DNA from: Bifidobacterium breve
Lineage (GTDB): Bacteria; Actinomycetota; Acidimicrobiia; Acidimicrobiales; Acidimicrobilacustridaceae
Reading direction: 5' to 3'
DNA length: 64,000 nt
NCBI GenBank assembly: GCA_945860545.1
Contig: CAMAQM010000005.1
Coordinates: forward strand, 1 to 64,000
The position numbers and the translations under genes are program-made. Shown piece by piece: positions 44,560-53,615 of the stretch. The first letter of the stretch is position 1, and every line of letters begins with the position of its first letter. Below the pieces are notes generated by a model, which saw nothing but the letters and a program-made list of their open reading frames with translations, ran no database searches and was not told the DNA's origin.

Positions 44560-47500
44560 CTACGCGGGGGCGCCCCGACGGCGCGCCGACCACAGGAGAA
44601 CCACCCCGAGGCCTACGAGTCCCACAGCAAGCCACGCTGGACCGAATCCTCCGAGGCCGGTTGCCGGCAGACCCCCCGCACCCGGCTCGTAGCGGTTGGT
44701 CACCACCACCCGGGTGGGTCCACTCACCGTGAACGCATCCGGTGTCTGACCACCGCTGACGACAATCTGTGTCGATACTGCGCCTCGTGCGTCGGGCTCA
44801 GTGACCGAACAGGTTGCCCCGACCGGAACCGCCACCTGAACCGACGCTCCAGCGGAGATCTCGAGGCGGGAGGAAGGATCGCCGGTCATGGCGAAGGGGG
44901 CACCACTACCCGAGAGGTTCAGGCGTGACGAGCCGACGGCGCAGTCGAGATTGATCACGAACGATCCACCGGGCCCGACGCCGTCGAGTTCCTTGGCGAC
45001 CTCAACCACGGCGAGAGGGAACTCGTTGGTGGCCACCACGTCGACAGCCGGTTGGTCGACGGCGGGGATGGTTACGGTGCCCACCGCACGGGGCACGTCA
45101 CCGTCCGCCGAACCGTCGTTGACCTCGGTCACGGTGCACACGGCACCGACCGGGATCGGGTTCACGTACCCCACCAGTTGGTCGACGTCGAGCACCAACT
45201 CGGGGTACCCGGGCAGGTCATAGCCTGCCAGCGTGCACGTCGTGGCGAACCTGAACGGTCCTGTCGCCCAACGCACCCCGTCGCCAGCGAGCACCTTGGT
45301 GACCCGGATACCGGACTCGTCGGCGCCGGCCCGGCTGCCGCCGGGTTCGTAGGTGTTCGTGGCGGTGATCGTCACGTCCTGGTCCATAGCGTCGATGGTG
45401 ACCTTGGCGTTCACCGTGGCGCTCACCGCCACCTCGGTGGCACCCACCGTGTCGGTCTCCGTCGCCCAGCACCGCGACCCGAGCGGAACCGTGTCGTCGA
45501 TGAGCGTCGACTCACCACCGGCGAGCACGACGGTCTCATCGATGAACACCTGCGTCCCGTCACCGTTGACGAGGTCTCGTTCGCACTGGACCCGAAGAGT
45601 GAAAAGGGCGCCAGCCATTGGTGCCGCTGCGGATCCGTTGAGCACTTTGGCCACGCTGATCGATCCGGCCGGGTAGTCGTTGGTCACGGTGACCTCAACG
45701 GGTCCGGGCGGTTCCGGGTCGTAACTGGGAATGACGAACGATCCCGCCGGGGAGACGGTGGAGCCTGCGGCGTCGCCGGGGTTGGGCTCGGTGACCGTGC
45801 AGAGGTAGCCGGCGGGGATCGGGCTGACCGTGCCGGTCAGGTCGTCGGGCCACAGGGTGAGCTCTTCGATCACGGGATCGAGCCCACCGAGCGGGTCGGT
45901 GCACGCCACCCGAACGAGGTATGGGCCTTGAGCCCACTGTGATGCTGCCCCGTCGAGTTCCTTGGTGACCAGCACCCCACCGGTGGTGTACGTGTTGGTC
46001 ACCTCAACCTCAGTGCCAGGAAGGGCCTGGGGGTTGTTGGGGTCGAACTCGTCGACGAGCACCGTGACGGTCGTTCCCTCCTCGGTTGGAGCGTTGGAGG
46101 GGGCCATGGTCACCTCCATGGCCTCGCGGGTCTCGGTCTCGGTCACGTCACAGGTGGTTCCCACCGGCAGGTCACCGATGGTGGCCGACTCGCCGTCGTT
46201 GAGTGCCAGCTGTTGGGGGAACCCGGGCAACAGGTCCGACGGCCCGGGGAACGCACAACTCACATCGAAAAGGTACGGCCCGGGAATCGGCACCGGCTGC
46301 ACGTCGTCCCACACGACCGCCTTGGACACGGTGAGCGCTCCGGTGTCGAACTCGTTGATCACCGCCACGGGTGCGGGGTCGTTGGCGTTGATACCGACGA
46401 CTGCAGCGCTCTCCTCGCCCGCCATGTTCGACTGCCCGCCCTGGGAGTTCGTCTCCCACACCCGACACGTCGCGGCATCAGGCACCAACGGACCGGTGTA
46501 GCTGCCGCCGTCGACGAGGGTGAACGTCCCTGACGCCACCTCGGTCACCACCTCGTCGGGGGTGGTGACCTCACAGATGTAGGCCATCTGGAATGGCTCA
46601 AGCGGCACTCCCGGGGGGAGTCCTTCGACGGTCTTGTTGGCGACGAAGGTCCCCAGTGGCATCCCCACGCCGACCTTGAGTGGTTCGGTGGCGGGGAGCA
46701 CCGTGGTCTGGCCGCCGGGCAGACGGAAACTTGGACGGTAGGCGAACGAGTTCCACGCCACAGGCTCACCCAGCGACGACGTGAGGTCGATCGGCGCCCG
46801 CATCGACCACACCAGTGAGAACGACTCACCGGGGTCCAACAGGTCGTTGGCGGGGAACGACATGGTGGTCCGGAACCCGGTGACGCTCGCCCCGAACGGG
46901 GCGTTGAACGCCGACGGCGGGCACGTATCCGCCGGCGGTCGGGCCAGGTTCGCCGTGCAGAAGGCCGAACTGGGGAAACCGGCGGTGGTGTAGCCGGTGG
47001 TCACGCCCGGGTAGTCCTCAACGTTGGTGACTCCGCTGAGCATGGTGGGGCGCTGGTTCCATTGGGTGCCGCGGGCCTGTCCCGACAACAACACCCCGAC
47101 GTCACCCTGCACCGGGAGTCCATCGACGAGGACGATCTCCGTTGCGGGGTTGGTGCCGCTGTTCACGCCACGGATCAGGTAGTCGATGGTGCCCCCGGCG
47201 GGGACCCGGGCCGTGCACGGGTAACGGGTGTAGACCCGGTCGTCGTTGACGTAGCGCGGGCAGCTCGGATCGTCGGGGGACACGATCTGGCCTGCAGCGT
47301 TGCGCAACCCGAGACCAGGATCGGCGGCAATCCACTTCTCGGCGATGAAGTCGTCGCCCGCCAGCGTCGTCACCGTGGTCGCCCCGGTGCAGAACCGGCC
47401 CTGGCCGTAGAGGGCATTGTTCACCACCGACGTTCCTGCGCAACCAAGGTCGGGATCGGAACCGCTGGCGCCGGCGGTGTTGGTCAGGACCTCACCGGCG

Positions 47501-50500
47501 AGCACCCCAGGGGTCAGCACCACGTTGAACTGCAGTTCGATGCGACCGCCGGGAGGCAAGCTCCAGTTCGGGAACGACCACGACAGACGGCACACCCGGT
47601 TCACGTCGGTGCAGCCCGGCACCGGCGGGGACACCGGACTGCCGACCTCGGGAGTGAACACCACCGATGACGGTGGGTTCACCCCGGCGGGCAGCACGTA
47701 GTTGATCAGGTAGGGCGCGCCCGGGCTGCCCCCGGTGATAGTGGGGTCGAAGGTCAGCCCGGCGGGGAGTGGATCGACGACGACAGGGTTGGTGACGTTG
47801 TCGGTACCGGTGTTGGTGGTGACCAAACTGATGGGTGCGACGTCGCCGGGACCGATGCGGCTCTCGGGGCCCTTCGACAGCGACAGCGTCGGGGTGCCCT
47901 CGGTGACGGTCACGGTGGCTGACGCCGGCGGAATGGCGAACGTCGTGCCAGAAGGCTGCAACTGGGATTCACCAGCGGCGTCGGAAGTGTTGAGCAAACT
48001 CGCCGGGATCGGGGAAGCGGGGTTTGAAGCCAATGTCTGGCGAACCTTGACACGGAAACACACCGTGGCGTTCGGGCATCCGCCACTCGTCGGGTAGTTC
48101 GGTGACGGCAACAACTCGTACCCGTTGTTCGAGTTGGTGAACGTGAATCGCAGACCCTTCACTGATGCGGGCAGCACGCCTGACGGCAGGCCTGGGGTGG
48201 CCGAGGCGGTGCGGGTGCCGACCACCCAGATCCCGTTGGTGCAGTTCGCCACCGACGTGCAGGCATCCACCTGCACCCTGTTGGCTCCGACAGGGAAATT
48301 CACCCGGATCTGCCCGGAGTAGTCGACAGCGTCGAAGAAGTCCGTGTCGACGTCGGTGACCACGAGACGCTTGAGGTTCAGGGTGCCCGTGTTGGTGACC
48401 CGGTGACGCACGTCCATGATCTGGTCGGCGAGGCCCGGTTTGGGTCGGACGACCGTGGACGGCACCAGGCTCTTGTTGAACGACCCACCCGAACTCGGAG
48501 GGGCCGCCGAGATGGTCGGACCACAGAAGGTCTGTGATGGGGTGTCGATCCCGACCGCAGCACAGTTTCGGAACGTGGCGGACGGGGACACACCGTCACG
48601 GAGACGCACGGAGTACGCCACCCGGAACGTGTCCCCCACCCCGAGGTTGCCGGTGACACGAACCCGGATCCCGGTGGCTCGGGCCAGGAGCGCCGTGTCG
48701 GTGCCGACGTAGGGCACGTAGTCAGCGACCGTGGGGTCGTAGACCTCGAGATCGCTGGCCGGTGAGGCCGTCACGGCACGCAGGCTGGTGAGTCGCACCA
48801 CCCCGAACGGGTTGGCTGACGCCGACGGGTCCGGCGGGTCGACGAGCACCACGTTGGTCACCGGCACGTTGCCCGAGTTGCGGAACGAAAGATTGAAGGT
48901 CAGGTCCTGGCCGGGGGTCATGGTTGTGACCCCGTTGGTCGACTTCGTGCCACTGCCCACCGCAGGGTTCGGAGCGACCACGGCCACCGACGCACAGGCG
49001 TCGCTGGTGGCCGACCCGGTGCCGTCCACCTCGGACGACAGCGTCACCTCGGCACAGTTGGTCAGTCCCCCATCGGTGACATCCGCCATCGCCGCACCCG
49101 GGGCGGTGCCGTGCAACTCGAGGATGCCCGCAGCCCCCGGCGCGATGACGGCGGTCTGCCCACCGGACACGCCGGTGAACGTGACGCTGACCGATGCGGC
49201 GGCCACCCCGGCGGTACAACCGAGGTCAGCCAGGTTCACGAGGTCGCCGGACGCCGGGCGGGCAAGGATCTGCGGTGCGGGATCGGCACCGCTGCGGCAG
49301 TCCACGGCCACCTCGGCTGAGGTCGCCCCCGCCGGGAAGGTGATGCGACCCCGGGTGACATCGACCTTGGCGAAGTCGGTCACGGCGCTCGGGCTCGGTT
49401 CGCGCAGTCGCATCACCGAAACCGGGAACGCCGAGTCGTTGGTGGCGGTTATCCGCATCGACACCCCGGAGTCCTGCCCCGCAACCACATTCCCGTCGGC
49501 GCGGTAATCGCCGTTGCTGTCAGCGAAGAACGCCTTGTTCGCCGTGACCCGAACGTCACCGGGCTGAATGGCGTAGGTGGCACACACGTCGGTGCCCGCC
49601 GTGCTCGCCCCACCAACGGCCCGCACCGAAGGGGCAGCGCAGTTCGTCACCAGCTCGGTGGTGGTGGGTTCGAGCGGCGCTCCGCTGGTCCGATAGGTGG
49701 AGCGCAGCACGACGGGGACCCGCACGGCCGACGGCGTGGGGCTGTAGGGAAGCAGCGCCCCCCCGCTGTCAGTGAACCGGTAGCGGATACCGGTCACGTC
49801 GGCGGCGGCGACCCCACCGGGCAACACCAACGCCGGTCCGGCCTGCGCAAGGGATGCCACCCAGTCCGAGTCGGTGCACGCAGTTCCCACGGGAAGCTGA
49901 CACGTCTCAACCACGACCCGGTTGGCACCATCGGGGAAGCTGTCCACGACCCCGACACCCGTGAGATCGAACCGTTCGAATGTTGCTGCCGTCGTGTCGG
50001 CAACTCTGACCTCGTTCACCGGGGACGAACTCGTAGACGTGTTGCGCACTCCGAGAATGATCTCGCTCGGTGCCGCCGACCCGGCCAGGCCACTGTCGGG
50101 CGACCACGACTTGGTGGCCACCGCGTCGTAACGGACCGGGATGACGGCGGTGACGTCCGCTGTGTCCTGCGCCGGTTCGGCGAGATCGGCGGTGGCGGTT
50201 GCCGTGTTGGTGATGACCTGGCCGTCGATGACCGCCGTCTCCGACGGGAGGCGCATCCCGATGGCGATGGCCTGTGACGACCCGGCGGGGAGACCCACCT
50301 GTCCGCCTCCGAGGGGCACCACGAAGGTCACGCGCAACAGCCGGGTTGCCGGGTTCCAATCCACGGTCCTCTGACTGTTCGAGGTGGGTAGCGACGTCAC
50401 GTCGAATTCAGCGGGCAGGACATCCTCGACGACGAGGTTGGCGCACGGCACCTCAAGTGATGAACACGACACGACCACACGGAATTCGGTCTCCTGGCCG

Positions 50501-50703
50501 GGAGCGAGAGTGTCGGGGCTGGCCTGCTTGTCGAGACCCACCACCGCCGTGCCGTTCGCTGGCGCAACCGTGACCTCGCTGGTTGACGTCGGGTCGTCGG
50601 TGGACGCCGCCACCGTCGGCACGGTTGGAAGACCGAGCAGAAGCGTGGCCACCACCACGAGAGCGGCGGCGAATGATGCGCTACGTCGACGAGGAGCGAG
50701 CAT
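44560..50703 (-). CDS. giant LPxTG-type surface protein with DUF11- and DUF5979-like repeats
   Basis: About 2,047 residues from the ATG at 50703, with GAAGG 8 nt upstream; the track start at 50718 is a GTG. A signal peptide (SFAAALVVVATLLLGLPTVP) precedes a long string of DUF11-like repeats such as GNVPVTNVVLVDPPDPSA and TNTGTDNVTNPVVVDPLPAG. From about residue 1,330 six DUF5979-like repeats occur (LTVSKAVVWDDVQPVPIPGP, VLVTKELDGAASQWAQGPYL, IRVTKVLAGDG). The end is GLPATGLGG, a hydrophobic helix and SARRRGAPA, a sortase signal. It is a wall-anchored fibre, perhaps for adhesion. No sortase is in this window. Confidence 0.85.
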   Translation of the reverse strand: MLAPRRRSASFAAALVVVATLLLGLPTVPTVAASTDDPTSTSEVTVAPANGTAVVGLDKQASPDTLAPGQETEFRVVVSCSSLEVPCANLVVEDVLPAEFDVTSLPTSNSQRTVDWNPATRLLRVTFVVPLGGGQVGLPAGSSQAIAIGMRLPSETAVIDGQVITNTATATADLAEPAQDTADVTAVIPVRYDAVATKSWSPDSGLAGSAAPSEIILGVRNTSTSSSPVNEVRVADTTAATFERFDLTGVGVVDSFPDGANRVVVETCQLPVGTACTDSDWVASLAQAGPALVLPGGVAAADVTGIRYRFTDSGGALLPYSPTPSAVRVPVVLRSTYRTSGAPLEPTTTELVTNCAAPSVRAVGGASTAGTDVCATYAIQPGDVRVTANKAFFADSNGDYRADGNVVAGQDSGVSMRITATNDSAFPVSVMRLREPSPSAVTDFAKVDVTRGRITFPAGATSAEVAVDCRSGADPAPQILARPASGDLVNLADLGCTAGVAAASVSVTFTGVSGGQTAVIAPGAAGILELHGTAPGAAMADVTDGGLTNCAEVTLSSEVDGTGSATSDACASVAVVAPNPAVGSGTKSTNGVTTMTPGQDLTFNLSFRNSGNVPVTNVVLVDPPDPSASANPFGVVRLTSLRAVTASPASDLEVYDPTVADYVPYVGTDTALLARATGIRVRVTGNLGVGDTFRVAYSVRLRDGVSPSATFRNCAAVGIDTPSQTFCGPTISAAPPSSGGSFNKSLVPSTVVRPKPGLADQIMDVRHRVTNTGTLNLKRLVVTDVDTDFFDAVDYSGQIRVNFPVGANRVQVDACTSVANCTNGIWVVGTRTASATPGLPSGVLPASVKGLRFTFTNSNNGYELLPSPNYPTSGGCPNATVCFRVKVRQTLASNPASPIPASLLNTSDAAGESQLQPSGTTFAIPPASATVTVTEGTPTLSLSKGPESRIGPGDVAPISLVTTNTGTDNVTNPVVVDPLPAGLTFDPTITGGSPGAPYLINYVLPAGVNPPSSVVFTPEVGSPVSPPVPGCTDVNRVCRLSWSFPNWSLPPGGRIELQFNVVLTPGVLAGEVLTNTAGASGSDPDLGCAGTSVVNNALYGQGRFCTGATTVTTLAGDDFIAEKWIAADPGLGLRNAAGQIVSPDDPSCPRYVNDDRVYTRYPCTARVPAGGTIDYLIRGVNSGTNPATEIVLVDGLPVQGDVGVLLSGQARGTQWNQRPTMLSGVTNVEDYPGVTTGYTTAGFPSSAFCTANLARPPADTCPPSAFNAPFGASVTGFRTTMSFPANDLLDPGESFSLVWSMRAPIDLTSSLGEPVAWNSFAYRPSFRLPGGQTTVLPATEPLKVGVGMPLGTFVANKTVEGLPPGVPLEPFQMAYICEVTTPDEVVTEVASGTFTLVDGGSYTGPLVPDAATCRVWETNSQGGQSNMAGEESAAVVGINANDPAPVAVINEFDTGALTVSKAVVWDDVQPVPIPGPYLFDVSCAFPGPSDLLPGFPQQLALNDGESATIGDLPVGTTCDVTETETREAMEVTMAPSNAPTEEGTTVTVLVDEFDPNNPQALPGTEVEVTNTYTTGGVLVTKELDGAASQWAQGPYLVRVACTDPLGGLDPVIEELTLWPDDLTGTVSPIPAGYLCTVTEPNPGDAAGSTVSPAGSFVIPSYDPEPPGPVEVTVTNDYPAGSISVAKVLNGSAAAPMAGALFTLRVQCERDLVNGDGTQVFIDETVVLAGGESTLIDDTVPLGSRCWATETDTVGATEVAVSATVNAKVTIDAMDQDVTITATNTYEPGGSRAGADESGIRVTKVLAGDGVRWATGPFRFATTCTLAGYDLPGYPELVLDVDQLVGYVNPIPVGAVCTVTEVNDGSADGDVPRAVGTVTIPAVDQPAVDVVATNEFPLAVVEVAKELDGVGPGGSFVINLDCAVGSSRLNLSGSGAPFAMTGDPSSRLEISAGASVQVAVPVGATCSVTEPDARGAVSTQIVVSGGQTPDAFTVSGPTRVVVTNRYEPGAGGLPATGLGGFGPAWLAVGLVGLGVVLLWSARRRGAPA

Positions 50704-50799
50704 GTCGTAAACCTTCACGTCAGCGGGAGACCGCTGCTGAACATGCGGACTCGGGGACCGCCAGAGTGTAGGTGGCGGCCCCCGTTGGCGCGAAGCGAG

Positions 50800-50843
50800 G
50801 TGGGCCAGGGTGGGATCGAACCACCGACCGAGCGATCATGAGT
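50800..50843 (-). repeat. 3'-half tRNA-Met duplicate, putative att site
   Basis: This 44-nt stretch matches the intact tRNA-Met gene at 52102-52145 in 43 of 44 positions: 37 identical nt, one mismatch, then ATGAGT. It covers the 3' half of the tRNA and ends in the anticodon loop; upstream tRNA sequence is absent. It is the expected far boundary of an element that recombined into a tRNA 3' end. Confidence 0.75.
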
Positions 50844-51010
50844 GCCGCAAACCCTGTCCGCCCAGTCCATCAGGTGCGGAATCATGCAGTTGTGTGCGGT
50901 TCGACCATCCCACCAGTCCGATGATTCCGGCCTGTCCGATGTGTTGGTGGGATGAGTCTGTGGGATGACGTCTGGGGCAGGAGCACCGGCGATCCGCGGG
51001 TCGCGCTTGG

Positions 51011-51016
51011 TACCGT
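51011..51016 (+). promoter_or_regulatory. -10 element of a leaderless promoter (island genes)
   Basis: TACCGT ends 6 nt before the ATG at 51023. The gap 50844-51010 holds no gene that I can see. Confidence 0.4.
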
Positions 51017-51022
51017 TCCCCC

Positions 51023-51685
51023 ATGAGACAGCGTTCCTCACCGCCTGTCAGCTGGGTTGTGCCCGACGGCAAGCAGGACTGGCTTGTCGGGACCGGTGCC
51101 ACACCCGCCGAACGAACCCTGATGTGGGCTGCGTCGCTCGGCGGGGTCGCGCTCTACGGATGGGCGTGGACCACGGACCAGTACCAGTGGGGATGGTGGC
51201 AGTACCTGCTCGCCATGGTCGTGGCCGCCGACCTCTTCGGCGGTGCGGTCGCCAACGCCACGAACTCCGCCAAGCGCCAGTACTTCGGCCCGCTGTCGCC
51301 CGACGCCGGTCCGGCTGGTCGCCTCGTCCACCGACAGCTGCTGTTTGCCGCAATCCACGTGTACCCATTCCTCGTGGTCGGCCTGTTCCCCGGAGGAACC
51401 TGGCTCTGGGCCATCGGCTTCTACGGCGGCATGCTGGCGTCGGTGACCCTCCTCGACCGATGGTGTCCGGTCTATCTACAACGGCCCGTTGCGGTGCTCG
51501 TCCTCGTCGCCGCCGTTGTCGGCAACGCCCTCGTTGCCGCTCCCGAAGGCTGGGCGTGGTTCATCCCGGTGTTCGTGGCGAAACTCGTCGTTGGGCACGC
51601 TGTCCGCGAGGAGCCCTATCGGCCAGCGGAGACTGATTTCCCGGCTGACCGGCCTGCGGGACGTGGCGCCGGGCGAGGAGCATGA
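51023..51685 (+). CDS. membrane protein of unknown function (island gene 1)
   Basis: The 220-residue protein has about six hydrophobic stretches: TLMWAASLGGVALYGWAW, YLLAMVVAADLFGGAVAN, LLFAAIHVYPFLVVGLFP, WAIGFYGGMLASVTLL, VLVLVAAVVGNALVAAP and FIPVFVAKLVVGH. The N-terminus PPVSWVVPDGKQDW is polar; a Tyr-rich region GWAWTTDQYQWGWWQY follows helix 1. No known family recognised. It sits between two tRNA-Met repeat copies and its stop overlaps the next gene by 4 bp, so both are one operon brought in or retained together. Confidence 0.65.
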   Translation: MRQRSSPPVSWVVPDGKQDWLVGTGATPAERTLMWAASLGGVALYGWAWTTDQYQWGWWQYLLAMVVAADLFGGAVANATNSAKRQYFGPLSPDAGPAGRLVHRQLLFAAIHVYPFLVVGLFPGGTWLWAIGFYGGMLASVTLLDRWCPVYLQRPVAVLVLVAAVVGNALVAAPEGWAWFIPVFVAKLVVGHAVREEPYRPAETDFPADRPAGRGAGRGA

Positions 51686-52089
51686 TGCCGCCCACCTGGC
51701 ATGAGAAGCTGAACCGCCCTCAGGACCCGAAACGGAAGCGGCTCGACAAGGCCTTCGCCGGCATTCCTGCCGGCGAGATGCTCTACATCTCGACGCCGCG
51801 TGAGATCGACGGCCTCATCGGCACGATTCCCGAAGGGGAGACACTCGACGTTCACGAGTTGCGTCGACGACTGGCCGAGGCCAACGACGCCGATGCCACC
51901 TGCCCGACAACGACGGCCATCTTCCTCCGGATCGTGGCGGAGGCAGCACTCGACGAGATCGCAGATGGAGCCGACTGGGCCGACGTCACGCCCTTCTGGC
52001 GCGTCATCGACCCCGACGGGCCGATCGCAGACCGGCTCTCATGCGGACGCGAGACGGTGCGGGACCTCCGGCTCCAGGAGGCCGGCTGA
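51682..52089 (+). CDS. MGMT family-like DNA-binding domain protein (island gene 2)
   Basis: The start ATG overlaps the previous stop, with GAGGAG upstream; 135 residues. The sequence WHEKLNRPQDPKRKRLDKAF, GETLDVHELRRRLAEANDAD, ATCPTTTAIFLRIVAEAALD and VTPFWRVIDPDG follows a small MGMT-family pattern (CPxTTxIF and PYWRT-like), sometimes annotated as methylguanine-DNA methyltransferase-like. The canonical PCHRV active site is absent, so repair activity is doubtful; a DNA-binding or regulatory role is possible. It is shorter than the usual family member. Confidence 0.65.
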   Translation: MMPPTWHEKLNRPQDPKRKRLDKAFAGIPAGEMLYISTPREIDGLIGTIPEGETLDVHELRRRLAEANDADATCPTTTAIFLRIVAEAALDEIADGADWADVTPFWRVIDPDGPIADRLSCGRETVRDLRLQEAG

Positions 52090-52101
52090 CCCAGCCGGAG
52101 A

Positions 52102-52145
52102 GTGGGCCAGGGTGGGATCGAACCACCGACCGAGCGATTATGAGT
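52102..52145 (-). repeat. direct-repeat partner within tRNA-Met
   Basis: The second copy of the 44-nt repeat lies inside the intact tRNA-Met 3' half; it starts about 1.3 kb from the first copy (50800-50843). It marks the near boundary of the putative element. Confidence 0.75.
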
Positions 52146-52175
52146 CGCCTGCTCTAACCACTGAGCTACTGGCCC
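52103..52175 (-). tRNA. tRNA-Met (anticodon CAU)
   Basis: The minus strand folds as a cloverleaf: acceptor GGGCCAG with CTGGCCC, D arm GCTC/GAGC, anticodon arm GGCGA-CTCATAA-TCGCT with anticodon CAT, T arm GGTGG-TTCGATC-CCACC. Discriminator A; no encoded CCA. It is elongator-like, though tRNA-Ile2 (lysidine-modified) would look the same in anticodon. Confidence 0.93.
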
Positions 52176-52188
52176 CGTGGCAACGGTA

Positions 52189-52194
52189 TACGGT
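52189..52194 (+). promoter_or_regulatory. -10 element of a leaderless promoter (MtaD-like gene)
   Basis: TACGGT ends 7 nt before the ATG at 52202. It lies just beyond the tRNA-Met 5' end. Confidence 0.45.
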
Positions 52195-52201
52195 GCCCGC
52201 C

Positions 52202-53482
52202 ATGGCAACCCATGACAACGCCGGGACGACTCCCCCGCTCACGATCACCGACGTGACGCTCGACGGCACCCCCACCGCACTGCGGTGCGTCAACGGACTC
52301 ATTGATGCCATCGGGCCGGAGGTGACGGCCCAGCCCGGCGACGACGTGATCAACGGGTCCGGTATGGCGGTCATGCCCGGTCTCGTCAACGCCCACACGC
52401 ACGCCGCCATGACGCTGCTGCGCGGTTACGGCGACGACCTGCCACTCATGGAGTGGCTCCAGACCCGCATCTGGCCGGCGGAGGCATCACTCGAACCCGA
52501 CGACGTCTACTGGGGGACGCGACTAGCAACCATTGAGATGCTGCGGTCGGGCACCACCGGGTTCGTCGACATGTACTGGCACGGCCCGTCGGTCGCCCGT
52601 GCGGTGGCCGACTCGGGTATGCGGGCGGTGGTGTCGAGCGTATTCATCGACGGTGGCGACCCAGCCCGAGGTGCCGCGCAGCGATCCGCTGTGATCGACG
52701 ACGTCGAGGCCATCGGATCGTACGGCCCACTCATCACGCCAGCGCTCGGACCGCACGCCATGTACACCGTCAGCCCCGAATCACTCGAGTGGATGGGAGG
52801 CGTCGCCGCCGAGCGGGGTCTGCCGGTGCACATCCACCTGTCGGAGACTCAAGGCGAGGTGAACGACTGTGTGGCTGCCCACGGGGTTCGCCCACCGGCG
52901 CTGCTGGATCGTTGCGGTCTGCTCGGGGCGAGCACGGTGTGCGCCCACGGCAACTGGCTGAACCACGACGAACTCGACCTGCTCGCCGAGCGGGGGGTGA
53001 CCGTGGCCACCAACCCGGTGTCGAACCTGAAGTTGGCGACCGGACAGATTTTCGATCATCCCGAGGCGCGACGGCGGGGGGTGCATGTTGGGCTCGGCAC
53101 CGACGGCACGGCGTCGAACAACAGTCTCGACCTGCTCGACGACGTCAAGGTGTTCGCCCTGTGGCACAAAAACGCAACCGGTGATCCCGCTGTCCTGCCC
53201 GCCGACGAGGCGTTGGCCGTCGCGTCGGGCGCATGTTCTCCGCTGCTCGGTGGCGGACCGATCGAGGTGGGGCGTCGGGCTGACCTGGTGCTGGTACGCA
53301 CCGACTCCGTTGAAATGACCCCGTCACCGCTGCCGGCCGCCCTCGTCTACGGAGCCACCGGACACCTGGTGGACACGGCGGTGGTGGCGGGCCGGGTGGT
53401 CATGGCGAACCGTGTCGTGCCGGGCACCGATGAGGTGCTCGCCGAGGTGCGTACACGAGCCGCCCGACTACGGACGCACTGA
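52202..53482 (+). CDS. mtaD: amidohydrolase, MTA/SAH deaminase-like
   Basis: The 426-residue amidohydrolase has the metal-binding signature MPGLVNAHTHAAMTLLRGYG near residue 60, then LPLMEWLQTRIWPAE, a motif of the methylthioadenosine/S-adenosylhomocysteine deaminase group. Further ligands are VHIHLSETQGEV and VCAHGNWLNHDELDL near 240, and the acid in GLGTDGTASNN near 300. It likely deaminates an adenosine derivative in methionine salvage. Chlorohydrolases share these motifs, so the exact substrate is open. ATG 52202 fits the leaderless promoter; the track start is inside the tRNA. Confidence 0.85.
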   Translation: MATHDNAGTTPPLTITDVTLDGTPTALRCVNGLIDAIGPEVTAQPGDDVINGSGMAVMPGLVNAHTHAAMTLLRGYGDDLPLMEWLQTRIWPAEASLEPDDVYWGTRLATIEMLRSGTTGFVDMYWHGPSVARAVADSGMRAVVSSVFIDGGDPARGAAQRSAVIDDVEAIGSYGPLITPALGPHAMYTVSPESLEWMGGVAAERGLPVHIHLSETQGEVNDCVAAHGVRPPALLDRCGLLGASTVCAHGNWLNHDELDLLAERGVTVATNPVSNLKLATGQIFDHPEARRRGVHVGLGTDGTASNNSLDLLDDVKVFALWHKNATGDPAVLPADEALAVASGACSPLLGGGPIEVGRRADLVLVRTDSVEMTPSPLPAALVYGATGHLVDTAVVAGRVVMANRVVPGTDEVLAEVRTRAARLRTH

Positions 53483-53506
53483 GCGGCACCGAACTGGTCC
53501 ACGATG

Positions 53507-53582
53507 TGGCTCCGGGGGTGGGGCTCGAACCCACGACCTAGCGGTTAACAGCCGCTTGCTCTGCCAGCTGAGCTACCCCGGA
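53507..53582 (-). tRNA. tRNA-Asn (anticodon GUU)
   Basis: The minus strand folds: acceptor TCCGGGG with CCCCGGA, D arm GCTC/GAGC, anticodon loop CTGTTAA (anticodon GTT), T arm GTGGG-TTCGAGC-CCCAC. Discriminator G and an encoded CCA are present, typical of tRNA-Asn. Confidence 0.95.
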
Positions 53583-53615
53583 AAGCGCTTCCGACCCTAG
53601 CAGCGGCAGGGCTGC

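Noticed and set aside
44560-50703. CRISPR or DNA repeats within the giant gene
   Set aside because: The repeats are protein domains of about 100 residues with diverged DNA, not identical short repeats.
50800-50843. A second tRNA-Met gene
   Set aside because: Only the 3' half is present; the sequence beyond the anticodon loop does not form a D arm or acceptor 5' strand.
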